Source of the DNA: Candidatus Microgenomates bacterium
GTDB lineage: Bacteria; Patescibacteriota; Microgenomatia; 2-02-FULL-39-11
NCBI GenBank assembly: GCA_022866885.1
Contig: JALHWS010000086.1
Coordinates: 1-13,181 of the forward strand
DNA length: 13,181 nucleotides
Direction of reading: 5' to 3'
Shown here: one piece after another, positions 7,849-13,181 of the stretch
Layout of the letters: each line of letters starts with the position of its first letter
How positions within the stretch are numbered: position 1 is the first letter of the stretch
Notes under the pieces: model-generated
Seen by the model: the letters and a program-made list of their open reading frames with translations, nothing else
Told to the model about the DNA's origin: nothing
The model's database searches: none
Position numbers and translations under genes: made by a program

Positions 7849-8588
7849 AAACAATTTCCGTGGCAATTGCCACCTATAACGAAGAAGCAAACCTTGGTCG
7901 TTGTTTGGAAAGCATTGGTTCCTGGGCTGATGAGATAGTACTTATTGACGGATCTTCAACCGACAAAACCGTTGAGATTGCCGAGAAATATACAGATAAG
8001 ATATTTATTGCCGATAACCCCAAAATGTTTCATATCAATAAGCAAAAAGCGCTTGATAAATGCAGTGGAAAATGGATTTTGCAGTTGGATGCCGATGAAG
8101 TTGTTTCCAAAGATTTAAAACAGGAAATAATTAAAGCAATCGGTTCCCAGTCAATAGATGGTTACTTTATCCCCCGTAAGAACTTCTTTATGGGGAGATG
8201 GATGAGAAAAGGCGGCTTATACCCTGATTATGTCGTCAGGCTTTTCCAAAAAGGGAAAGGACAATTACCCTGCAAAGATGTTCACGAACAGGTGGAAATT
8301 ACGGGTAAGACCGATTACCTGAAGCACACTCTTCTTCATTATCCTTATCCTGATTTTTCAAAATACCTTCAGAAAGCCGATACCTATACTTCTTTGACCG
8401 CAAAGAACCTTCATGAGGATAAATTAGCCAAATATGTTATTGTGAGGCCGATAAAAACTTTCCTAAGTATTTACTTTCGGCATCTTGGTTTTCTTGACGG
8501 ATTCCCCGGTTTTGTCTGGGCCTTTTATTCAGCTTTACATTATCCGATCGCCTATATTAAATATTGGGAGAAGAAGAATAACAATTGA
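7845..8588 (+). CDS. Family 2 glycosyltransferase, WaaE/KdtX-like
   Basis: A 247-residue GT-A glycosyltransferase. SVAIATYNEEANLGRCLESI opens the nucleotide-binding fold, EIVLIDGSSTDKT holds D35 and D40, and QLDADE at 80-85 is the DxD metal site. The later HEQVEITG, LLHYPYPDFSKYLQKADTYT and C-terminal FLDGFPGFVWAFYSALHY blocks are those of the WaaE/KdtX-like GT2 group, annotated in Gram-negatives as LPS core beta-glucosyl/heptosyl-chain transferases. The reaction in this organism is unknown; a cytoplasmic step in building a lipid-linked glycan fits. The C-terminal ~30 residues are aromatic and hydrophobic and could touch the membrane. It starts in an ATGA overlap with the preceding stop and has no obvious Shine-Dalgarno sequence, so translation is probably coupled. 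Its TGA stop lies in the left outer arm of the palindrome before the next gene. Confidence 0.87.
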   Translation: MKTISVAIATYNEEANLGRCLESIGSWADEIVLIDGSSTDKTVEIAEKYTDKIFIADNPKMFHINKQKALDKCSGKWILQLDADEVVSKDLKQEIIKAIGSQSIDGYFIPRKNFFMGRWMRKGGLYPDYVVRLFQKGKGQLPCKDVHEQVEITGKTDYLKHTLLHYPYPDFSKYLQKADTYTSLTAKNLHEDKLAKYVIVRPIKTFLSIYFRHLGFLDGFPGFVWAFYSALHYPIAYIKYWEKKNNN

Positions 8589-8612
8589 ACCTGTCTGCGC
8601 AGGCAGGCAATT
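8583..8612 (+). repeat. GC-rich imperfect palindrome between the WaaE-like and GT4 genes
   Basis: The core CCTGTCTGCGCAGGCAGG (8590-8607) is an inverted repeat centred between 8598 and 8599. Its two 9-nt arms match except for one T/G pair, which becomes a G-U wobble in RNA. Outside the core, AATTG (8583-8587) pairs with CAATT (8608-8612) across a 2-nt bulge (AA, 8588-8589), giving about 14 paired positions in all. The element contains the upstream stop codon (8586-8588), and its right arm holds the AGG that best fits as ribosome binding site for ATG 8618. No T-tract follows, so it is not a typical terminator. From memory, similar CCTGCCTGCGCAGGCAGG-type elements are dispersed in Patescibacteria genomes; I could not check this. 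Confidence 0.75.
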
Positions 8613-8617
8613 TAACA

Positions 8618-9667
8618 ATGAAACAATTAAGAGTTGCCTTAGTTAATCCGCCTTTAACTGGACATAAATTACGCGGTACAGGGGTTTATACAGATAGATT
8701 ATATGACGTCTTAAAGATATGTAAAGAAGTGGATGTAGGATTAGTAGATAGCAAAGATAATTTAGGCTCTTTTGACCTGGTTCATTATCCTTATTTCGAT
8801 CCCTTTTTCCTGACACTTCCGCTATTCAAAAACAAGCCGACAGTAGTGACAGTCCATGATTTGATCCCTTTTAGGTTCCCCGACCAGTTTCAAAGGGGCA
8901 TTAAGGGTGAAGTCAAATGGCAGATACAAAAAACTTCACTTACCTCCGTTCAAGCAGTTATCACTGATTCCGAGAGTTCCAAAAAGGATATAGTCAAATA
9001 CGCCAATTATCCAAGTGATCGTATTTATGTCGTCTATTTAGGCGCTGGAGAAGAATTTAAGCCAGCGAAATCGGATACGGATTTTGCGGAGACGAGAAAA
9101 AAATTGGCTTTGCCGGAAAAATACCTCCTTTATGTCGGTGATATTAATTACAATAAAAATATCGAGGGATTACTGATGGTCTATAAGGAGATATTGAAAG
9201 CAATTCCTGATATTCATTTGGTTTTAGTTGGTAGCGGATTTGTTAATCCTTCACCACAACTGGCGATTATCAATAATTTAATCTGTTCTCTTGGTTTAGC
9301 CGGTCGGGTAAAAAAATACAGCAACCTGAAAACAAAAGAGTTGGTTTCGGTTTATAATCTGGCTGAAGTTTACCTGCAACTTTCATTTGCCGAGGGATTC
9401 GGTTTACCGGTTTTAGAAGCAATGTCTTGCGCAGTTCCAGTGGTTGTGGCTGACAATACCAGTTTAAAAGAAATAGTAGGATCTGCAGCTGTCCTGGTTG
9501 ATCCATACAGCACGGAAAACATTATCAAAGGGATTATGAGTATATTGGCGGACAAAAACGAACGGAAAAGATTTATCCTGGCTGGTTTGAAAAGAGCAAA
9601 AGATTTTTCCTGGGAAAAATGCGCGGAGGAGACAGTAGAAGTTTATAAAAAAGTGCTATCTTCATGA
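8618..9667 (+). CDS. Family 4 glycosyltransferase (GT-B, mannosyltransferase-like)
   Basis: A 349-residue retaining GT-B enzyme of ordinary GT4 length. The N-terminal acceptor domain includes LTGHKLRGTGVYTDRLYDVL and TVVTVHDLIPFRFPDQF. VITDSESSKKDIVKY and VVYLGAGEEFKP lead into the linker. The C-terminal donor domain has YLLYVGDINYNKNIEGLL, HLVLVGSG, and the GT4 EX7E signature EGFGLPVLE (E259 and E267) followed by AMSCAVPVVVADNTSLKEIVG. Related proteins are usually annotated as mannosyl- or rhamnosyltransferases acting from NDP-sugars on lipid-linked acceptors in the cytoplasm; specificity is not readable here. I chose ATG 8618, where the fold begins. The TTG at 8585 overlaps the preceding stop (TTGA) but would add 11 residues encoded by the palindrome and unlike a GT4 N-terminus. 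The 3' end overlaps the next gene by an ATGA. Confidence 0.9.
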   Translation: MKQLRVALVNPPLTGHKLRGTGVYTDRLYDVLKICKEVDVGLVDSKDNLGSFDLVHYPYFDPFFLTLPLFKNKPTVVTVHDLIPFRFPDQFQRGIKGEVKWQIQKTSLTSVQAVITDSESSKKDIVKYANYPSDRIYVVYLGAGEEFKPAKSDTDFAETRKKLALPEKYLLYVGDINYNKNIEGLLMVYKEILKAIPDIHLVLVGSGFVNPSPQLAIINNLICSLGLAGRVKKYSNLKTKELVSVYNLAEVYLQLSFAEGFGLPVLEAMSCAVPVVVADNTSLKEIVGSAAVLVDPYSTENIIKGIMSILADKNERKRFILAGLKRAKDFSWEKCAEETVEVYKKVLSS

Positions 9668-10791
9668 CCGGTTTCATCATTGCCATATTTTTTTTCTGGC
9701 GAATAGGCCTTTTTTTAATCGCTTATTTTGGGAGTAAGTTCCTTCAATTTTCTCCAAGTTTTCCTTACTCAGACATCTGGCTTCTTCCGTCAAAGTTGCC
9801 GTTCTGGTTTTGGGGATTTGCCAATTTCGACGGAGTGCATTATCTGACAATCGCCAAAACCGGCTATTCGGCCAATTTCACGCAGGTATTTTTTCCTTTC
9901 TACCCGTTTCTTATCAATCTTATCCATGAAATTCTGCCGTTTTTGGATCTGATAACAATTGGAATTCTTTTATCCAGTTTGCTCTTTCTAGTCAGTCTGT
10001 TTATGTTGTTTAAGCTGTTAAGACTTGATTATCAGGATAAAACCGTTAAATGGTTTCTTGCTTTCCTGGTATTATTCCCGACTTCTTTCTATTTCGGAAG
10101 TCTCTATACGGAAAGCCTCTTTCTTGTGTTAATCATTGGCACATATTATTTCGCCAGGCGTAAAAACTGGTGGTTAGCAGGGATTTTTGGCGGTTTAGCT
10201 TCGGCAACCAGACTGATAGGAATATTCCTGCTTCCAGCGCTGTTATGGGAGTGGTATACGCAGAATAAATTTAAAATAAAAAATTTTCTTAATTGTCCTC
10301 CTTTATATCTTATTCCTCTAGGCTTAATCAGTTATATGATTTATCTTCAATGGCGGTTCGGAGATGCTTTATTATTTTGGCATGTGCAACCGGTTTTTGG
10401 AGCGGAGCGGAGCGGTAGTACGCTAATTACTCCCTTTCAGGTTCTCTGGCGTTATTTCAAAATCATCACTTCGGTTCCTTCAGCCCAGTACCAGTGGTGG
10501 ACGGCGGTTTATGAATTAGCGGGATTTTTAATGGCGGTATTTTGTTTGATTAAGGCGCATCTTAAGAAAGTCAGGCTTTCTTACCTGATCTTCGCCTGGT
10601 TGGCTTTGATAATACCGGTTTTAACGGGTACGTTTTCCAGTATCCAAAGATATATTTTGATTATTTTTCCGATTTATCTTGCATTGGCACTTATCAAAAC
10701 AAAATGGTTTAAAATACTGATATTGTTCCTTTTTGCCGGATTACTGATTGTCTCCACGGTTTTATTCACCAATGGGTTCTGGGTTAGTTAA
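9664..10791 (+). CDS. PIG-V-like GT-C mannosyltransferase
   Basis: A 375-residue polytopic membrane protein. NFDGVHYLTIAKTGY (54-68) carries the D56 and HY residues of the first outer loop of PIG-V/GPI-mannosyltransferase-II-like proteins. FFPFYP at 76-81 and YTESLF at 148-153, followed by WWLAGIFGGLASATRLIG (R183), complete the family signature (COG5542 type). About eight to ten hydrophobic helices are evident by eye. In eukaryotes PIG-V uses dolichol-phosphate mannose; bacterial relatives are expected to use polyprenyl-phosphate mannose or a similar donor on the outer membrane face. The two DPM1-like genes in this operon could supply such a donor. A short in-coding repeat, GGAGC x3.4, lies at 10399-10415 and encodes GAERSG. 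The start is an ATGA overlap with the GT4 gene and has no visible ribosome binding site. It ends in TAA, 9 nt before the next gene. Confidence 0.85.
   Translation: MTGFIIAIFFFWRIGLFLIAYFGSKFLQFSPSFPYSDIWLLPSKLPFWFWGFANFDGVHYLTIAKTGYSANFTQVFFPFYPFLINLIHEILPFLDLITIGILLSSLLFLVSLFMLFKLLRLDYQDKTVKWFLAFLVLFPTSFYFGSLYTESLFLVLIIGTYYFARRKNWWLAGIFGGLASATRLIGIFLLPALLWEWYTQNKFKIKNFLNCPPLYLIPLGLISYMIYLQWRFGDALLFWHVQPVFGAERSGSTLITPFQVLWRYFKIITSVPSAQYQWWTAVYELAGFLMAVFCLIKAHLKKVRLSYLIFAWLALIIPVLTGTFSSIQRYILIIFPIYLALALIKTKWFKILILFLFAGLLIVSTVLFTNGFWVS
10399..10415 (+). repeat. Short tandem repeat (GGAGC, 3.4 copies) inside the PIG-V-like gene
   Basis: Three full GGAGC units plus GG lie in a row within the coding sequence (residues 246-251, GAERSG). 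The unit is not a multiple of three, so gain or loss of one would shift the frame. The copy number is low. Confidence 0.7.
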
Positions 10792-10800
10792 GATAGATTT

Positions 10801-11466
10801 ATGAAAAATATTTCACAAACGGCAGTCGTCATACCCGCTCATAATGAGGCCGAAACAATTCGGAAATTAGTAAGACTGATACAAAAGACTGAAAAAAATA
10901 TTATTGTTATAGATGACGGATCAACCGATGGTATAGCTGAGGTATTACGCAGGGAAAAAGTGGTAATACTTACGCATATCGTAAATTTAGGCAAAGGAGC
11001 AGCTTTAACTACAGGAGTCGAATATGCTCAAAAAGCGGGCTTTTCCAAAGTCATACTGATGGATGCCGACGGACAGCACAGTAGCGCTGATTTGCCGGCA
11101 TTTGAGGAAGCTTTAGGGAAAGCTGATCTTATCTTAGGCGTCCGGAAACTTTCGCTTCGGGATACGGGTTTTCGATATTTGGGTAACAGGATAAACAGTT
11201 TAGTTATCAAATGGCTTTTCGGAGAGAAAGTGGCCGATCCTTTATGCGGTTATCGTGCTTTTAACCTTCGGATTTATCCGAAATTGAAGTGGGAATCTTC
11301 AGGCTACGGCGTGGAAACAGAGATGGTTATCAGGGCGATCCAAAACAAAATCAAGTTCAAAGAGATTCCGGTTTCCTCTATTTACATAGACAAATATAAG
11401 GGTGTCAGCGTGATCGATGCTTATAAGATCTTCTTCGATATGTTAAAATGGAGAGCGTCAATATGA
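10801..11466 (+). CDS. Family 2 glycosyltransferase, DPM1-like polyprenyl-phosphate sugar synthase
   Basis: A compact 221-residue GT-A enzyme. AVVIPAHNEAETIRKLVRLI is the N-terminal strand and helix, IIVIDDGSTDGIAEVL the second Asp motif, NLGKGAALTTGVEYA the next helix, and MDADGQH (DxD at 88-90) the metal site. LGVRKLSLRDTGFRYLGNRINS, DPLCGYRAFN and SSGYGVETEMVIRAI are hallmarks of the DPM1/DPG-synthase group. It probably transfers mannose or glucose from GDP/UDP to polyprenyl phosphate at the cytoplasmic face. Unlike many bacterial relatives it has no C-terminal transmembrane pair; it stops shortly after the catalytic domain (FFDMLKWRASI). The DUF2304 membrane protein encoded immediately downstream in an ATGA overlap may supply the membrane tether. 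The ATG start has a 9-nt gap after the previous stop and no strong ribosome binding site. Confidence 0.88.
   Translation: MKNISQTAVVIPAHNEAETIRKLVRLIQKTEKNIIVIDDGSTDGIAEVLRREKVVILTHIVNLGKGAALTTGVEYAQKAGFSKVILMDADGQHSSADLPAFEEALGKADLILGVRKLSLRDTGFRYLGNRINSLVIKWLFGEKVADPLCGYRAFNLRIYPKLKWESSGYGVETEMVIRAIQNKIKFKEIPVSSIYIDKYKGVSVIDAYKIFFDMLKWRASI
11450..11455 (+). promoter_or_regulatory. Ribosome binding site deciding the DUF2304 start
   Basis: GGAGAG lies 7 nt before ATG 11463, inside the end of the GT2 gene. This near-ideal site, together with the ATGA stop-start overlap at 11463-11466, makes 11463 a better start than the in-frame ATG at 11448, whose last base is part of the site. Confidence 0.75.
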
Positions 11467-11795
11467 TTTACGGACTGCAGTTTATCGCCATTATCTTTTC
11501 CCTGATAATGCTTTATGTTAGTTATCTCCACTTTAAGAAAAAAACTTTATCGCCGGTTGAGTGGATTTTTTTTAGTCTGGTTTGGATTGTAGCCATCATC
11601 CTGATGGTTTTGCCAAGCAGTGCCGATTATATTTTGAAAACATTTAAAATATTCCGGCTTTTGGATTTGGCTACTATCTTCGGTTTTATTTTTTTAGTTG
11701 CCATTTCTTTCAGCAACTTCCTGGAGTTAAAAAAGTTACGGCAGAAAATTGAAAAAATCGTCCGTCAATTATCGTCACCGCGAAAGTATAAGTAA
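11463..11795 (+). CDS. DUF2304 small membrane protein, putative partner of the adjacent GT2
   Basis: A 110-residue protein with three hydrophobic helices at about 4-22, 33-51 and 66-84, followed by a charged amphipathic stretch (LELKKLRQKIEKIVRQL, about 87-103) that looks like a short coiled coil, and a basic tail. Size, helix count and position directly after a DPM1-like GT2 all match the DUF2304 family, whose function is not established to my knowledge. The layout of membrane helices plus a cytoplasmic coiled coil recalls eukaryotic DPM3, which tethers the soluble catalytic DPM1. By analogy it may anchor or stabilise the upstream GT2 (inference). The start is set by GGAGAG 7 nt upstream and the ATGA overlap. 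It ends in TAA, and the TAAGGA there also provides the ribosome binding site of the next gene. Confidence 0.8.
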   Translation: MIYGLQFIAIIFSLIMLYVSYLHFKKKTLSPVEWIFFSLVWIVAIILMVLPSSADYILKTFKIFRLLDLATIFGFIFLVAISFSNFLELKKLRQKIEKIVRQLSSPRKYK

Positions 11796-11798
11796 GGA
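11794..11798 (+). promoter_or_regulatory. Ribosome binding site for the GTG-started GT2
   Basis: AAGGA overlaps the TAA stop of the DUF2304 gene and lies 11 nt before the GTG at 11810. This supports that non-ATG start. Confidence 0.55.
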
Positions 11799-11809
11799 CT
11801 GCTTTTCTT

Positions 11810-12592
11810 GTGAAAAAAAAATATCCCAAAATTTCCATTATCATTCCGTCTCTTAACCAGGGGCAATTCATAGAGAGAACGATCTGTTCTATCCTGGATC
11901 AAAGTTACCCAAATCTTGAACTGATCGTGATTGATGGAGGATCGACTGATAATACCAGGCAAATTTTAAAGCACTACTCGAAAAAATTAACCTGGTTTTC
12001 GGATAAGGATGAAGGGCAATCGGATGCTTTGAATAAGGGATTAAAAAAGACTACCGGAGAGATTATCTCTTATCTTAATTCGGATGATATGCTTCTTCCC
12101 GGAAGCCTCGTGAAAATTGCCGGATATTTTAATCAGCATAAAGATATTTATTGGTTGACCGGCAAGTGCTATATAATAGACGCAAGAGAGCGCAATATTC
12201 ATCCTTTAATCATCGGTTATAAAAATTTCTGGTTAAAATATCTTCGGGGACGACTATCTTTGGAGATACTGAATTATATTTCCCAACCGGCCACTTTTTG
12301 GCGAAAGTATGCTTTCCAAACAGTTGGGGAATTTAATAAAGAATTAAATTACACAATGGATTATGATTATTGGTTGAGATTGATAAGAAAGTATAAGTTG
12401 GGGTATATTGATGAATATCTGGCGGCTTTCAGGATACATAGCAACTCAAAGAGCGGTCAAAATTACCAGAGTATATTTGCCGAAAACAGCGGCGTCTCTG
12501 TTAGATACAGCAATAAATTTATATCCTTACTGCACCAGATTCATGATAAATTAACGGTTTATATATACCGGTTTATAAGAAAAGACTTATGA
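11810..12592 (+). CDS. Family 2 glycosyltransferase (rhamnosyl/galactosyltransferase-like)
   Basis: A 260-residue GT-A glycosyltransferase starting with GTG. KISIIIPSLNQGQFIERTICSILDQSYPNLELIVIDGGSTDNT contains the first Asp motif (IDGGSTD, 41-47). KDEGQSDALNKG (66-77) and YLNSDD (88-93) carry the conserved GQSDA block and the DxD-equivalent metal site. The second half has ISQPATFWRKYAF and YTMDYDYWLRLI, then the AAFRIHSNSKS block, as in O-antigen and exopolysaccharide GT2 enzymes often labelled WcaA-like or rhamnosyltransferase. It probably adds one NDP-sugar to a lipid-linked glycan in the cytoplasm; specificity is unknown. The start is supported by AAGGA 11 nt upstream and by the short N-terminus typical of the family. 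A run of nine A residues follows the start codon. It ends in an ATGA overlap with the GDP-fucose synthase gene. Confidence 0.88.
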   Translation: MKKKYPKISIIIPSLNQGQFIERTICSILDQSYPNLELIVIDGGSTDNTRQILKHYSKKLTWFSDKDEGQSDALNKGLKKTTGEIISYLNSDDMLLPGSLVKIAGYFNQHKDIYWLTGKCYIIDARERNIHPLIIGYKNFWLKYLRGRLSLEILNYISQPATFWRKYAFQTVGEFNKELNYTMDYDYWLRLIRKYKLGYIDEYLAAFRIHSNSKSGQNYQSIFAENSGVSVRYSNKFISLLHQIHDKLTVYIYRFIRKDL

Positions 12593-13181
12593 AAAGATTT
12601 TGGAAAAATAAAAAAGTGTTGGTGACCGGCGGCGCCGGTTTTTTAGGCACCCATTTGGTAAAAAAACTTAACCGCTTGGGAGCGGTCACTTTTGTGCCGA
12701 GATCAAAAGATTACGACTTGAGGACGAAAGAAGCCTGCCAAAAAGTGGTTGCTGGTCAGGAGATCGTTATCCATCTGGCGGCGAAAGTCGGCGGCATCGG
12801 TTATAACCGGATGCATCCCGGAGAGATGTTTTACGACAATATCATGATGGGCGCTCAACTGATGGAGGAAGGGAGAATTGCTAAGGTTAAAAAATTTGTG
12901 GCTTTGGGGACCATTTGCGCTTATCCGAAATTCACTTCTTTACCGTTTAAGGAAGAAAATCTTTGGAACGGATATCCTGAAGAAACCAACGCCCCTTACG
13001 GACTGGCTAAAAAGATGCTTCTGGTACAGGCTCAGTCATACCGTCAGCAATACGGCTTCAACGCCATTTTTCTCTTACCGGTAAATCTTTACGGTCCGGG
13101 AGACAACTTTGATCCGGCTTCTTCTCATGTAATTCCCGCCCTGATCAGAAAAATCTTCGAAGCAAAAAAAATGAAGAAAAA
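12589..13181 (+). CDS. fcl: GDP-L-fucose synthase (GMER), 3'-truncated by window edge
   Basis: The frame is open from ATG 12589 to the right edge with no stop, giving the first ~197 of an expected ~310-320 residues. TGGAGFLG (13-20) is the NADP-binding Rossmann motif, and HLAAKVGGIGYN follows. GTICAYPK, PEETNAPYGLAKK, LPVNLYGPGDNF and SSHVIPALIRK are the signature blocks of GDP-4-keto-6-deoxymannose epimerase/reductase. The E. coli active-site residues as I recall them (Ser107, Cys109, Tyr136, Lys140, His179) map with a constant +1 offset to Thr108, Cys110, Tyr137, Lys141 and His180. Four are conserved and Ser is replaced by Thr, a change I believe is common in one bacterial subgroup. The enzyme makes GDP-L-fucose from GDP-4-keto-6-deoxy-mannose in the cytoplasm. 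The partner Gmd is not in the window. The start is an ATGA overlap with the preceding GT2 stop. Confidence 0.88.
   Translation, partial: MKRFWKNKKVLVTGGAGFLGTHLVKKLNRLGAVTFVPRSKDYDLRTKEACQKVVAGQEIVIHLAAKVGGIGYNRMHPGEMFYDNIMMGAQLMEEGRIAKVKKFVALGTICAYPKFTSLPFKEENLWNGYPEETNAPYGLAKKMLLVQAQSYRQQYGFNAIFLLPVNLYGPGDNFDPASSHVIPALIRKIFEAKKMKK

Noticed and set aside
8583..8612. Palindrome read as a rho-independent terminator
   Set aside because: No run of T follows (CAATTTAACA), and the operon plainly continues in the same direction.
8585..8617. TTG 8585 as the start of the GT4 gene
   Set aside because: The extra 11 residues are encoded by the palindrome and do not resemble a GT4 N-terminus. ATG 8618 leads straight into the first beta-strand. 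The TTGA stop-start overlap keeps it a weak alternative.
11448..11462. ATG 11448 as the DUF2304 start
   Set aside because: It overlaps the GGAGAG site that serves ATG 11463, and 11463 forms the ATGA overlap used repeatedly in this operon.
12878..13084. 68-residue plus-strand ORF near the right edge
   Set aside because: It is an out-of-frame shadow within the GDP-fucose synthase frame and shows no recognisable family.

Overview
The window is one uninterrupted, single-strand (+) run of 13 genes for building surface glycans. Twelve of the genes either transfer sugars, make or remodel sugar donors, or are membrane partners of such enzymes. The remaining one is an FAD-dependent oxidoreductase of the kind found in such clusters. 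Nearly every gene overlaps the next or is separated by at most 14 nt. The one exception is a 29-nt gap that holds a palindrome. No promoter or rho-independent terminator was seen, so the whole stretch reads as part of a longer operon entering at the left edge and leaving at the right.

Organism: a bacterium of moderate-to-low GC (roughly 40% by eye). The gene families, the tight packing and the GC-rich palindromic element of the CCTGYCTGCGCAGGCAGG type all recall Candidate Phyla Radiation (Patescibacteria, Microgenomates-like) genomes. This is inference from memory, not a search. TGA ends seven of the twelve complete or left-truncated genes, so the code is standard. That argues against the UGA-glycine lineages (Gracilibacteria/Absconditabacteria).

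Layout: (1) 1-1426, the C-terminal part of a GT39-like integral-membrane glycosyltransferase. (2) 1436-4548, an NAD-dependent nucleotide-sugar epimerase, an FAD-dependent UGM/HemY-like oxidoreductase and a DPM1-like GT2, joined by short overlaps. (3) 4560-7848, two tandem, clearly paralogous ~550-aa polytopic membrane proteins of the '6-pyruvoyl-tetrahydropterin synthase-related' (PTPS-related, GT-C-like) family. (4) 7845-10791, a WaaE-like GT2, a GT4 glycosyltransferase preceded by the palindrome, and a PIG-V-like GT-C mannosyltransferase. (5) 10801-11795, a second DPM1-like GT2 coupled to a small DUF2304 membrane protein. (6) 11810-12592, a GT2 of the rhamnosyl/galactosyltransferase type. 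(7) 12589-right edge, the first ~197 residues of a GDP-L-fucose synthase.

How they may work together (inference): the epimerase and GDP-fucose synthase supply nucleotide sugars, and the FAD enzyme may remodel a sugar or a lipid. Cytoplasmic GT2/GT4 enzymes extend a lipid-linked glycan. The two DPM1-like enzymes load single sugars onto polyprenyl phosphate. The four multi-spanning GT-C-like proteins would use those lipid-phosphate sugars on the outer face of the membrane. No initiating phosphoglycosyltransferase, flippase, polymerase or ABC exporter is visible in the window.
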